NCBI RefSeq assembly: GCF_947623445.1
Contig: NC_135242.1
Coordinates: 21,638,001 to 21,702,000, forward strand
Direction of reading: 5' to 3'
Length of the DNA stretch: 64,000 nt
Origin: Clavelina lepadiformis
Lineage: Eukaryota > Chordata > Ascidiacea > Aplousobranchia > Clavelinidae
Below, piece after piece: positions 50,766 to 63,465 of the stretch. Position 1 is the stretch's first letter. Each line of letters opens with the position of its first letter. The translations under genes and the position numbers were made by a program. Below the pieces are notes generated by a model, which saw only the letters and a program-made list of their open reading frames with translations, was not told the origin of the DNA and ran no database searches.

Positions 50766-52276
50766 CGCGCATTTTTTGTATTCTATTATCCAAATTTAGA
50801 ACTGTTGGTCACGACCGCTCAACAAGAGCAAGCGTCGTCGATTCTCACCCTGTTGCCCACAAGCATTATAATGGTAGCGCCAATGCGTATCGAACACAGG
50901 CCGCATTATTGCAAGCCTAGCGCTCTCCCGACAAAATAATCCACTAATACGACGACCCGGGACACGTTGGCTAGATGTATTACGCATAGACGTATAGGTT
51001 AAGCTTTGGTTCGTTACAGTTACCACATAGTTGTGAGAATTTCTGCAAAGAAAACTTTTCGTTTTATTTATTTATTTTTATAACGTGGCATAAGTAAACT
51101 AAGCAAAACTTACACATTTTATATCATTGGTATAATAACATGCCATAGAAATCTTTCAGGAAACCACAAAAGCTTAAATGTCAGTTAAAAGCGTATTTTC
51201 CAGTAGTTCACTGTATCATTTATGGATATGACAGCACATACAATAACACAATTCGAACAAAATCAACGTACACTCTTTCATTACTCGTAGTTTTGGTATA
51301 AACTAGTGCTGTATACATATGAAATATAACAACTGCAAGTCATTAGTGAAGTTTGTGGGGGCGTATATTTATAACCACGCCAAAAAAACTTTCATATAAC
51401 GTACCGACAAGACGACAATAAGCAGGAAATTATGATTGAAAAAGCTGCACGTTCGGTGACATCACTGCACTAAACGTGAAATGAATGTTCTGCTGGCACA
51501 TGATTATGTTGAATTATTCATAGGGTTTACCTAACCTAAAGGCATCAAAGAGCATACCAACAGAAACGCAAGACATCTTTGAACTATAAACACACTTGTG
51601 AACAACAACTTACAGGCTAATAAGAATCTTTTGTCATTTGATTAAAATGGTTTTACTGCAAAATAAAAGATGTGATAACAATTGAAGATCACACAAAACC
51701 ACTCAAACAGTTGCCATATAAAGTGAAAGAAGAAATGGCCATTCTGAAGATAGGTAATTATGGTATTCTGTTATCTTGTTTAACTTTTGCAGATAAATAT
51801 GATCCCTTATTTCACATAAAAAGTAACACTGAGAAATTACAGTCATAAGTATGTAAAATGGCAAACTATTGCAGAGGTAAAATTTACCAAACCGTTGGAG
51901 TCCACATACAACGGAAAAATGCAAATTGTATTACAAACATGATAAGAGGTACATATGTGCAAAAATCACAGTGTTACACAACTTCATACAAAAGTACACT
52001 CTGGATAAATGAGCTAAAATTTGCAATAAATAGTTCATACACAACTCGGCATAAAATGCACACATGATTTACAATTGTATGTGATCAGTACTAGACAAAG
52101 ATTGACCGAAGATAGGGGACGGAGCTACATGTAAAACTTCATAACATTAGTTTATGCATTTACTACAGACAGTATCACAGGTAAAAATAAATCAAGGATT
52201 TTGTGAGCTCTGCATAGTTTAACTTCTGCTGGTAAACCATTGCAGTGGATATATATGTAACAATGTTTTATCTGTA

Positions 52277-54179
52277 TTAACCAGCAGGCAAAAAGTAATC
52301 TGGGCATGTTTTGTCAGTGATGTTCCTTTTGATCACAGTAGTAACATTTAGCATTTCTGGCAACCAAAGTTTCCACATTCTTTTCATCTTTATCAGAAGA
52401 GATTTATTATTGTTATCCCATGGGTAAAACATAATAGGGTGGCCACCATTAATAACAGCAGAAATGTCATTGCCATTATGTCCCAGTTTGTGCCTTAAAA
52501 TCCCGTAAACCATTACATCTTCCAAGGGAAAACCTGTATAATTGGTAACCTTTGACATTTCATAGATGTCAACAATCATTGGAAATGTTAATATAACCAT
52601 GACACCACGACAAAAACTTGGGTAGCGAAGAGCAGGGTATTGGGACCAAGACGTGCTTAAGCGATGCTTACCCCGAATAACCCCATTTATGGATTCATAC
52701 TGGAAACCACAATATATTCGGTTGTCAATCGGCTTTCCATTTTCAACTTTTGTTTGTAAAAATTTTACGGTCTCCATCAGGTTAATGACGCAGTCATCAT
52801 CAGAAATTACATAAAACATGCTTTTTTTGGCCATTTTCTGTGTTATCCACTTAAATGCAGACAACGTCTTAATAGTTAGATTCCTAAATGTATCATCAAA
52901 AGTAGTTTGTAGGATATCATCAAAACATTCACTTTCCAGGTTTATTTTGTTTTGAAATTTGTTTGGAACAGATCCAATCAGAAAAATGACGGTGAAATTT
53001 AAGTTATCCAAGGATGAATATAATCCCCAAGTCTGTCGAATTATTTTTCGTCTTTTAAAGTTTCTCGGTGCAGATTTAACAAAAAATGTAACGAAGTTCT
53101 TCTTCTCCTGCAATAAAAATTATTCTTATGTATACATACAATTATTGAAAATGCTGCAATGCAAAACAACATTTACATGAGCATATTAGATTAGCATATC
53201 AGATTAGCACAATTAGATTACGGATGTGTTTAAAAGTTGCTAAATATGTCAAACACTATTTGGATGTTCACTTACACAGTTAAAGAAATCGTACATACCT
53301 CGGTTGAAACTAAATGTTGTGGTTGATGGATATAAGTGACAACGAATTCACTTTCGGGAAAAACATTCTTCTGATATCGATATGGAAGTCTGAAAGAAAC
53401 CTGTTCTCTGTCATCAAACCTGAAGAACATACATCTTTGTCAGTTAAAATGTCGTGACTTCACTGTTTAAAATTTAAACGGCACCAAATAATGTATAACA
53501 GGAACAAAAAAACAAGGATTTCACATTTTTTTGTCAATATACTTCTTTGACCTCACACATTATACAAAACTGAAATAAGAAGGCGTCAAAAATTCCGTAA
53601 TTATAAAGGCTCTCTAGTTTTTACTAGCAGGTACATGAACGAATCTAAGATCATTTACAAAACATATTCTTTAAACTGGACAAGGTTACATTGACAAACT
53701 TCTATTTAAAAGTAATCAATATGGCAATATATATATTTGACTGTTACCGTTGGTTCCATTTTAAAATCCATAATATATATCCAAGCAATCCAAAAACTAA
53801 TACTATAAGAAAAAGACTTTTTTTCTTGGCGAAGCAGCTACATTTGAAAGCAGCTGAAACCTTGTGCTGCGACATCAGGACTCCACTGTCACAAACTGTA
53901 CACCTTCACAATGTCAGATTACAAGAAAATAAAACACCTAATATCATGTGCACAGCATTATCTATGCAGACACATTTGAAAAATGTTGAACAGCTTGAGT
54001 CAATGGTTTATAGTGTATAAAAAACTTAACAAATAAGTAATCAGTCAACTAATTTAAATGACCTCACTTTCTTTGTTGCTGATTAATTAATTATAAATTG
54101 TCTTACACAAAAATAAAATTTGGTGTGCACATGGACAAATCTTGTGAGTGTGCGTACCATGCTTTCCATTATGGCTCAT
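52277..54179 (-). CDS. Beta-1,3-galactosyltransferase-like GT31 enzyme (342 aa)
   Basis: Four exons: 54179-54158, 53802-53748, 53419-53299 and 53107-52277, phases 1, 2 and 0, give 342 residues. The tiny first exon encodes MSHNGKH plus one base, and exon 2 supplies the type II anchor (VLVFGLLGYILWILKW), so the protein should sit in the Golgi membrane. The lumenal catalytic part has GT31 marks: RRKIIRQTWG (~85-94), the DxD-type SDDDC (~168-172), YPSFCRGVMVI and LEDVMVYG (~261-268). These enzymes transfer Gal or GlcNAc from UDP-sugar in beta-1,3 linkage; the acceptor cannot be told from sequence. Several NxT/S sequons are present. The small upstream exons are supported by exact phase agreement. 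Confidence 0.88.
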
Positions 54180-54540
54180 TATCCATAATGGATTGGCAAC
54201 ACTGAAATAGGAAATGATGAATTAATAAATTTTATATTTCAATCTTTGTAGCATATAGTTAAAATAATGCATAGGCTACAAACAGCTGAATTTACGAAAA
54301 CATTCAGTGACTAATATTCTTAGAAAACAAAAAAGTAGATTTTACACATATAAATATCTAGGCTTGGCGGTTAAAACCAAATTTATGTCAACACAGCCAG
54401 ATGACGTCACAATTGAAGAAGCTGAGGGTTAGTGTACAAAACCATCCTGTCGTTGTGCACTTGTATACTAGACCCAACCTATGTTATCTGAATGATAAAT
54501 TTAATTATTATTGATGATATTGATCGTCATTTTTGAACTT

Positions 54541-55010
54541 GTTCACCCAGTGTTAATTTCAGTGACAATTTTGGTCATAATTTACCAAAAAGTTTTGATA
54601 AATTTTCACCTAATTACCGCTAAATTTGACAATTTAAATTAAACAGCAACTATTTCACGTGAAGTATGTCACGCAGCCAATAGTTAAAAATAGGCGGTTA
54701 GGTTAGGAGAATGGGTATGCAAAAAGTTAATCTTAGCTTTTTATTGAAGTTAGACTTAGATTAGAATATAGATTTAGGCAACTATGTTATAACATTTAAG
54801 TTAGTTTAACAAGAGACTGCGAAAAAGAGCTTTGAACGCACCATTTTTTCCAGTGAAATAGTGGCAGCCTTTAAATTTATCACCGGCTGCTCCACCACGC
54901 ACTGACAATTTAAAATTGTCATTCAGTGACATTTTTCAGTATTATTTTTATCACTTCCGGTAACAATTTTAAAACTGTCACCGGTGAAATTGTCAGCGAT
55001 CGGCTCCACT
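54541..55010. repeat. Dispersed repeat, copy 2, within a larger TGACAATTT-rich element
   Basis: The core 54675-54877 matches 12173-12398. Around it, TGACAATTT or its complement recurs, including the palindrome GACAATTTAAAATTGTC near 54903. A larger non-autonomous mobile element is likely, but I cannot fix its ends. Confidence 0.55.
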
Positions 55011-55435
55011 AGTACGACTTTTTAAATCTTTACTGAAAAACGGAGTGATAACTGATAACTTTGAATTACTAGGTTACCGGCAGAGCTTAAAGCCTTAAGT
55101 AACCGTTGATGCAATTACAAAGTCTGCACACTGAATGCAATTGCCGCATGTCAACCATAGATATAATATAAACGTTAGTAAAGATTTGACAAACATACCA
55201 CTCACTGTACTTACCGATTTTTGTGGTGAACATGCTTATTTTTTATGGCAGGCATACGTATTCCAAAGGATTTATTTTTGCCAGTGGGTCTGATACTGCA
55301 GCACCCGCCTTCATCCGCCACTGGCTATCGCGCTATTGGAATATAATCGATAAAAACACAGAAAATCGTATTTCTTGTGCAATCCTTTTTAACTTTTGTG
55401 TTATTTATACATGGTATGGTATGATAATTAATGTT

Positions 55436-55545
55436 TATTCTTGGACTGAGCAAAGTTTTTGCACGACTTAACCCTGGCAATGATTTCTTATCGCTTGAGG
55501 TCCGGTTACCGAGCTAGCCTTTGTGCAAGTACGGATAGTTGTACA
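55436..55545 (-). repeat. tRNA-derived SINE-like repeat, copy 4
   Basis: This is the best-preserved copy. Plus-strand blocks are GGACTGAGCAAAG, TTTTTGCACGACTTAACCC, GAGGTCCGGTTACCGAGCTA and GCCTTTGTGCAAGTACGG. A possible inverted fifth copy follows at about 55680-55760 (CAACGGGGCTCAAGCGATGG). Confidence 0.7.
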
Positions 55546-55980
55546 TTTTTTTACTTATGGTGCGTTATTACACATTATTTATTTCACATGCTTCCTTTAG
55601 AGAGACGTGAAAATGAATGTAATTTGCAAATAACAGGCCCCATCAAAAGTCGTAGGTCTGGACCCCCTCTACACTTGCCTGGGTGTTCTTTAATTCTATC
55701 TCAGCAACGGGGCTCAAGCGATGGGGAATCATCGCTACTTGTAACTTGTCATGAGGAATGATTGCCAAATTAAGTCGCGAAGACTTTCTTCAGTTTAAGA
55801 TTATGATATAATACCATTCTTTTGGGACCAAATAATTTCAACAAATGCTATTTTCCCATGAGGTTGTTACTCGTAACCTACCAAAAAGTGTGCAGGGGCT
55901 ATCGGCCTACCGAACAGTGTGTAAGGTTTACGTCACCCGGATTGGGTTTGAAACTATGTGAGAAATTTTTGACTTAAAAC

Positions 55981-56234
55981 GACTAGGGCAAGGTTTTTTC
56001 AGCCCACAGCCCACTTCTCATGAGATCGGCAAAAAAAAACATTGAAATAAAAACGATAGATTTATTTATTAATGGGCAGATTCATAGTTTCCATTTCACG
56101 GACTAATTAATAGAAAACTGTAGATTATCAGTTAATTTTAAAAAACGTTTTAGTTAATTACCAGAAATAGTAATATTTTTAAATGGTTCGCGTCCCTCTT
56201 AAGAGCTCCCCGGCTGGGAAGCGCTGATCTAGGG
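55981..56234. mobile_element. hAT-like element with imperfect 8-bp duplication
   Basis: The element spans 55989-56226. The left end is CAAGGTTTTTTCAGCCC and the right end, on the minus strand, is CAGCGCTTCCCAGCCGGGG. The flanks GACTAGGG and ATCTAGGG match at 6 of 8 positions. The CCCAGCCGGGG end is typical of hAT MITEs. Confidence 0.6.
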
Positions 56235-56312
56235 CTACATTGTTTGTGCTGAAGGATACGTAAAATATGCTCTTAACTTTCATGTGGCATGGCTTGGTAA
56301 TAATAGCAACTT

Positions 56313-56572
56313 TAGGGTAGTCTTTCTTAAACTGTGGGTTTTAACCCATAAATTTGACTGGCTTGGCTTTCAGCATACTGATGATGAATGGGTCGTTTCT
56401 TACGAATAGGCCTTATCTTTTGTCTGAAAAAGCTTTTTCTATTTTAGTATCTGTATTTTTAATAATTAATAGGTTATTGCTTTTTTTAATAGCAGACATT
56501 GTGTGGAACTGTTTTACCAATCAATTTGACTTTGGGTCGTGAAAAATTTTGTTTGACAAGCACTGACGTAGA
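56313..56572. mobile_element. Possible hAT-like remnant
   Basis: TTTCTTAAACTGTGGGTTTT and AACCCAT at the left, and TGGGTCGTGA near the right, resemble the TTCTCAAACTGTGGGTCGCGACCCA ends of animal hAT elements. The arms are diverged and I cannot define a duplication. The ORF at 56354-56542 lies inside and is not a host gene. Confidence 0.4.
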
Positions 56573-57163
56573 ACTGTGGTCCGGAGGTATATTTCCCTAT
56601 AAAATTTTGAATCTATAACGAATGCCATAGTCAGAGGGCACCAAATTTGCAGTCTGTCTGGTTAAAGTAAATATAAACATTACATTTACAATTACTTTCA
56701 AATTAACAGCATCAAGTGCGGGTTAAGTAAAACGCCAATAACAAGCAAAACACGAGTTGCTTAGCAATAATTATTGCAATTGTTATTATAATAAACAGAA
56801 AAAGATAAAAAGTGTCAGATAGCAAACAGCAAACGTTTCTAAAAATTCACATTGACGGTTGAAATCACAAAGAATACGCGTCCAATGAAATACCGGCAAT
56901 ACAGCAGCCCTATTGATGGTAAAACGGCTGGAAGTTATATATTAGAACCAAAGCCAATAAATGAGTTGACTGCAGCGTTAACATCAAAGTTAAGCAACTG
57001 GGCATTATGCAAGCTCGCGCTGTGATGACCAGAATCCTCGGGTGTAAGTTGGTCTAAATAGGGGAAAAAGTTATACATTTTTATATCGCAAACTATGTAG
57101 TATCGAGTGTTCGATTGATGGAACTACTCAGCCCTAATCACTCCACTTCTGCAAAGTAAAGCT

Positions 57164-60100
57164 CTAATATTTCACAACTTGAAAATGATACCAACCGAAA
57201 CGCTGGACAGTGGCGAGTTGTGCGTGATGATTGACAGCGGGATCTGAAAATGTTTGAGGCAAAACAGACGAATTTACAACTGGGTCAGGATCAGTGAGAT
57301 GTTGTGGGATTGGATTTTCTGTGATGTTAATTCTGTAAATAACAGTTTAAAAGAATACACTGAAATCAGAGATTCAGATTAGCACAAAGGAGGTACAGTT
57401 AACTTTAGATATAAAAACGAGAAATCATTTGCAACCATTAAATTACAGTTCCCTGTAAATCTGAAAATAAATTTGTACGCAGTTTAACATACTTGGATAT
57501 ACAGTGAAGGTTTGCCTGTGACTGCTGAGTAAGAATTAGTGAAGCAGAAGCGGTATCCTGAATTAACGTAAAGAATAAAGATAGATTAGTTTTCAGGCCG
57601 TACCAAGACAGAAATGCCACCTTCTATAAACTCCTCACTGAAGTCATTTGTTCAGTATGATCCTTCGAATCTAAGATGTCTGGAAGATTCCAAGATGTGT
57701 TAGACACAGCGAGAGAAAAACTCTGCAATAAATTTAAAGATCTGGACCGTTTTTTTCCATTTATAAGTATAACGTATCAGGTAGATATTATACCAAAATT
57801 TCACTAATCTCTACTGTACTGTTGATCGTACATCTACAATCTACCTGTTTGACAACACATGATCGTTTGTGTGCATCCAGATTATCAAGCCTTGTGAAAG
57901 TTTTCTTGCAAACTTCACACTGGAATGGTTTCTCACCTTAGTAGACACATACAAATGGACGGAAGAAATGGATAAAATTACAAGACATTAAGCTAGATTC
58001 TAAGCCGACTAAAAACTAAGCACCTGTGTGGACACGTTCATGCCTCCTGAGGTGAAAAGGATTGGTGAACTCCTTTCCACAAATTGAGCAAGGATGAAGA
58101 CCTATTCCAGTGTGCTTCTTCTGATGCAAGCGAAGTGAATGTGAGTCTCGAAATTGTTTCCCGCAAGTTTCACAGTGGAAAGGTCTCGCTCCTGTCCAAA
58201 CAGCAAAACAACAAGTTTTATTTACATCTAACCCACTGCATTGCCCCTGATGCATTGATTAAAATAAAAAAGGTTACAGTAGATTGTAGCATGTGAGAGT
58301 GGTAGGCGAAATGTTGTGTAGCAGTAGCTGACAAATACTATCCAAATCCTATTCACGTCTGGCACGTATTGGAATTTAATCTTTTTCACTGTTGTTAGAT
58401 AATTTCAAAGCATTTGCTCATTTCAAAATAGAAACTCTTTGTGTATTAAAGTTTACCAGTGTGCGACAACATGTGTTTCCTTAAGCGTCCATGAAACGGA
58501 AATTTCTTTCCACAAACTTCGCAAACATGAGGCTTTGCTTCTGCGTGTTTTGCTTTGTGGACCTCCAACCTTTCCTGTGTCTTAAATACTGCAAAACATT
58601 TATTGTTTCTTGAAAACGACATATATACACTAAATTGTTTGATACAATTATGCACTCGCAATCCCATCCGATGAACACATTTCATACATTTTCTGCAAAT
58701 TTCACATGCAATGGCAGTGGATGAATGACATTTCTGATGAGACACAAGTGTGCTCTTGTCCTTAAACTGTTTTCCACAGATCTCACAGAAGTAAGGTCGA
58801 TCGTTGGAGTGAGACAAATGATGACGCTGAAAGAGGACATTTAATTTAATGAGAAACCAACTGATCGATGAACAAATTATTTTTTTACAACTTAAAGCAA
58901 TCAAATCGAGTAAAAATATAAAACTTTAGTCTAATTGAGACAACCTTCAGATGGTCTTTGTCTCTAAAGTTTTTTCCACATTTCTCACAGGTAAATGGCC
59001 TTTCGCTGGTATGGATTCGTTCGTGTCTTTTTAAATGGTCAGCTTTCAGAAACAATTTACCACAAGTGGTGCAGCAGTGCTTTCTTTCACCTGCAATTCA
59101 TTAGTTTTGCACAAAATGTTGAGTCAACGCCAAGCGTTAATTTTAACCTTCATGTTTCTACCACAAACCAGTATGGGAAATCATGTGTCGCCCCAAATGA
59201 CTTTTGCTTCGAAACGTTTTCTTGCAAACAGTGCACGGGTGAATTTTAGGCCGGTTGGTGCTTGCCTTTTCATTAGTGGCAGCTTTTTGGTGAGTTTTTA
59301 AATGAACTGAGAGGTTACGCAAGTTAGAAAAGGTTCTTAGGCAAATATTGCACGCTGGTTTTGTTTCATCATCCAATGATCTTTCTGGAAACAAGCAAAG
59401 TGCATAATGTGAGACATGCCATGACAACTTTTTGCTTCTTACTAATATTGAAAAGCAGCAAAAAGTTAAATCTACCGAGAGCTGTCAAAGTTTCAAAAAT
59501 CTAGATAAACAGTGTATTGAATAAAAAGCATGAACCTGTTGAGTTATCTTCGGTTTTTGCATGGTTCTCTTGCATATGAACCTACAATAACAAACATTGA
59601 TAAAGCTTTTGGCAAAAATACATACAGTAGATTTATCTGAGATCAAGAGAGTAACAAATTAAATAGCCACAAGTTTTAAGGCAACTTCACCTTTAGCGTA
59701 TCAGCACTAGTTTCAGCTTGGCCACAATGCAGGCATTGAAAAACTGGTTCATCATCATGGCAAAGCAAATGTAAGCTGTATGTCAGTCTCTGAAGTTGTG
59801 GTTAAATTATTCCACTTGTTTATCAAAGAATTACAAGTCCATGAATACATTATTGATACAATTAATAGTAAAAAGCAATGGGTCTACAAAATACACCTCT
59901 ACTTTCCAAGTTGCTTGTGTCATATTTTGGCAACATTACCTGAGAAAATGTTGCACCACAAGTGGGGCACACAAAATTACTCTCATCTGAAAATTCATTT
60001 TGCTGCAAGAGGTGGGGATCACTTTCATCAAAATCTTCATCATCAATGGAGTATTCGGGATCTATATTGTTAATCACAGTATTATGAACAAAGAGCGACT

Positions 60101-63100
60101 GCATTGCATGATGTGCATCACATCAACAGCATGCATATAATCTATGAAAACAGTAAATTCACACGGAAAACATCGCGTGAACATGACATTCATCTTTAGC
60201 AGTGTTACTTTACAAGCACCTTACTACCTTTGGATGTCAGCTTTTTAGTAGCTGCTGCATTTCCTATCACGTTAAAATCTTCATTTTGCTTTTCAAAAGC
60301 TTCAATGGTTGCATATGCTGCTGTTTTTGCCTTTCTGAAATTAAATTACATTAAAAATAATTGAAAATATTCCTTTTGCAACAGACACGATTTTTATGGC
60401 AAAATGTACAATCTAAGTTAAAAACAAAAACATGAAAAATTTGGTGAATGAAATTCATTATCATCATATATAACTATCAAATGTAAACAACTAGGTTGCA
60501 CATAAAAGACATAACGTAACACAGCTACTGGTATGAACGTTTGGCATATATTGCGTTATTACATAGCCTAAATTTTATCCACATAAAACATTGCCAATTA
60601 GGTTTTAAACTTCTCTGCACTCACTGCGTAAACAATAAAATTGAAAAATTGAAATGCAGCTGAAACCTGCACTCAACTCTTTGTCGACGTTGTCACTTTC
60701 TGAAACTGGGCAGAACCAGAAAACAGTGTTTGCACTTTGCGGTGTGATGTAACAAAATCTTTGTTAAATCAAACAAAAGCTTTTATGAATCCCTTGAAAA
60801 AACTACTGCTCAAGCTTCGATCAAATAGAACAGGGTTGTCAACTGAGTTATGGCTGCATTTGGTCACTTCGTCGAGTGAAATTTAATGGCATAGTCACAC
60901 TCATAACTAGTTTTAATTTTGTTGTCTGAGTAAATTTTTCAACCATAGATCAAATATCGTTTACGTTGCACTAAATTAGGTCACACATTACATCCATTAA
61001 AGATGTGTAATTGAGTTTGAGGAAAAGCCTGTTAGGAAAGAAGCCCAATTTATAACAGTGCTGGTAAGCAACTTTTCCTGTCTTTCTACCTTGCATTTAT
61101 AACACAAAACAAGGATAAAAGTTTAAATGGAAAATTGCTATCTTGGAATAAACAATGTTTTTCTGGTGCAAGTCTAGGATTGTCGTCAAAAAGATGTAAA
61201 TTTTGCAATAATAGTGATCCATAAGTGTTTATTTGTGATATGAATCGACTTTGCCAAGAAACAACTATAATACTGTGCAGTATCATAAAACGATATGTGT
61301 TATCAGTAGCACGGTAGTTGCAAAAATTACATAATTACTTACAGCAGTGTGGTATGTGAATATAAATTAAGTAATTGAGTTTTGAGTCATATGCTTCGCT
61401 ATAAACAGTCATGCCAGACCCACCTTTCAGCTCGTCTTGTGAATTGGACAATAGGAAGAGGAGCATTTATTATTTCAGCATCATCTTGCATCATAACATT
61501 GTTCTTTATCGTCGGATCAAAATTTTTCAAAGGAAACTGATTTGATGCTTTGGCAAAGTTTATGTAAATCTAAGAGCAATCAAATGCAGCATGCAACACA
61601 GGAAACATTGGTTTTGCTTAAAGTGTGTATACAGTACCTAAATATATGTAAAATAAAAAACAGGATATAGTGTGGCGCTCTGAAGGTTAACTTTATATTT
61701 TTCTACAAGAGCTTTCGCAAGCATAAGCTTGCTTCTTCAGATGTACTGCGAAAAACAATGAATTTTGAACAAAAAACCTGATTTTTGCAGTTCACCTGAA
61801 GAAGCAAGCTTATGTTTGTGAAAGCTCGTGTAGAAAAATATAAAGTTAACCTTCAGAGTGCCAAACTATATCCTGTTTTTACTTTACTTTAAAATTTAGT
61901 TAACACGGTTCAGACAACATCAACATAAATACATGTGATTCAATTTGGGTACAAAGATCTCTGACCTTGCAAAGGTGTTGGAGCTTAGGTAGCTCAAAAG
62001 TAACAGCAGCTTTCAACAACGTATCAACATTTTCAGACGTAATCTTTATATGGGAAGTATATATGAAGTCAAGCAAAATCTCGAATACTGAGGTAGATGT
62101 TTCTGGTATCTGTTATTTAGGCAAAGTATACAGCTAGTGCCACGACAAACCATCCTCTATCCTTGATATGTGGCCATACATTAAATTGTTTTGTAGTTTA
62201 AATAAATGCTCCGAGTATATTAGACTACCAGTATGTTTTTATGCTTACATACTTCTAAAAATGTTGAAGTGTCATTCAAACATTGGGCAAAATAATCAGA
62301 AGAAGCAGCAAGGATAGTCTTGTTTGCCTGTATGATGTCATTTCCTAGAAAATACATAAAACAAAAAATCATAACAATAGCTGAGATTTTAAAGTCACTA
62401 AATTCAAAGAACTGAATTACTTAATCCAAATTACTAACTATAAAAATCAAACTTTAAATTACACTCAATTCAAATAACCTTTTTAAATTTTTACCACCAC
62501 CCTGTGTAAGTGGCAAGATTTATAATTAGCCTTCCTTAGCAATCAAAATCTTTAGCGCAATCTGATTCTATTAAACTACAAGCATTATGCCTCCCGGATT
62601 GTAAAAATGTGTTTGAAAGTGAGCAGCTTATGAATTTTTTTACAAAACAAAAAGGTATTGAAAAAATGTTGCCTAGTTTTTATTTATCACACTTTAAACC
62701 TTTCACACCAGATTAGTTTGGTATGATGTCACAATATATAGTTAGCATAGCATGCAACGTTTACATAACATCAAGCTGAACATGTGCATATAGTGCTTCA
62801 GTTCGTATATGCCTGTAGTATTTTAAACTTTGCAAGTGCAGGAAAATATAATGTTATATAACACAGCTGATACCAAGAAGTCAAATTTGTACTCAAGGGG
62901 TCAACTTTTTAAAATTAAAAGTGCAGTTGCAAAATGAAAACCTAGGCAGCCTAAAATTAGGCAACATTTTCCGAAATAACTTTTTCTTTACAGTGTGATA
63001 AGAAATTCATATGCTGCTCATCAGAGTGAATTCTTCACAGTCTGATGCACGGAGGTTTGCAACTTAAAATTCAATTGGTATGAAATGATTTCCATTGCTA

Positions 63101-63414
63101 AGCATCATCTATTGAAAACCCTTGCAACTCAAGAAAGATGGTGGTTGTAACTCAAAAAAAAGTCCATTCAGGTAAATCTAAATTAGCATTATTTATCCAC
63201 TATTGTTGTGTTCATTTCATGGCTAATAACTCAACAAACAACGTTAACAACAGCATCTATTGAATTTTACCATACAAAGTAGTAAGAAATTGGTTGGAAA
63301 ACATAAACATTCAACCTTACCAATTTTGACAGTTAAGTCACAGAATTTGCAATGTTTTCGAAATGTATTGGCTCTGCTAAGAATAGAGTTGCAGCAGGGT
63401 GTGTCGTAAACCAT
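57164..63414 (-). CDS. BTB/zinc-finger transcription factor (ZBTB-type), BTB plus about 12 C2H2 fingers
   Basis: Exons: 63414-63321, 62344-62253, 62109-61966, 61569-61424, 60334-~60228, 60098-59940, 59789-59691, 59581-59536, 59384-59169, 59090-58945, 58826-58679, 58588-58457, 58191-58024, 57936-57845, 57722-57639, 57557-57493, 57332-57164; about 700 residues. The BTB domain is residues ~1-125 (KFCDLTVKI, then DIIQANKTILAASSDYF, then VFEILLDFIYTSHIKI). Fingers run from CPTCGATFSQ to CEVCKKTFTR, the last being C2HC, and several have TGE/TGx linkers. BTB-ZnF proteins bind DNA with their fingers and recruit corepressors through BTB. The 60334/60098 junction is not resolved, because the phases disagree by one base; a small exon or another donor is likely. 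An intronic hairpin lies at 61650-61890. Confidence 0.85.
61650..61890. repeat. Long imperfect palindrome (~100 bp arms) in ZBTB intron
   Basis: The left arm 61650-61749 and right arm 61787-61890 are near-perfect inverted copies with a ~37 bp loop. CTGAAGGTTAACTTTATATT pairs with AATATAAAGTTAACCTTCAG, and AAGCTTGCTTCTTCAG pairs with CTGAAGAAGCAAGCTT. It lies in the intron between 61966 and 61569. It would form a strong hairpin in RNA and may be a fold-back element. Confidence 0.85.
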
Positions 63415-63465
63415 TGCATTCTTGTGGAAAGTTATTCCTTTGAAGAATTATATATGTATTAATAC

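Larger units (their letters stand above)
49834..52276. other. Repeat-bearing gene-free interval
   Basis: A hAT-like end (CAGGGATCGGTAATCTTTTT) starts near 49835 with no partner seen. Two SINE-like copies follow, listed separately. The rest, 50.8-52.2 kb, shows no exon, and the right edge is the 3' flank of the GT31 gene. Confidence 0.4.
54180..57163. other. Repeat-rich interval between the GT31 and ZBTB genes
   Basis: It contains the second dispersed-repeat copy, SINE-like copies and two hAT-like elements, all listed separately. ORFs in it overlap these repeats. No host gene was recognised. Confidence 0.45.

Noticed and set aside
50330-55545. True tRNA genes at the SINE-like repeats
   Set aside because: The segments lack a proper acceptor stem and an exact B box, and are multicopy and diverged.
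56354-56542. 62 aa hydrophobic ORF as a gene
   Set aside because: It lies inside a hAT-like remnant and has no splice or family support.
57624-57638. TAG at 57624-57626 as the ZBTB stop
   Set aside because: A GTGAGG donor at 57638 joins in phase to two further exons ending at 57164.
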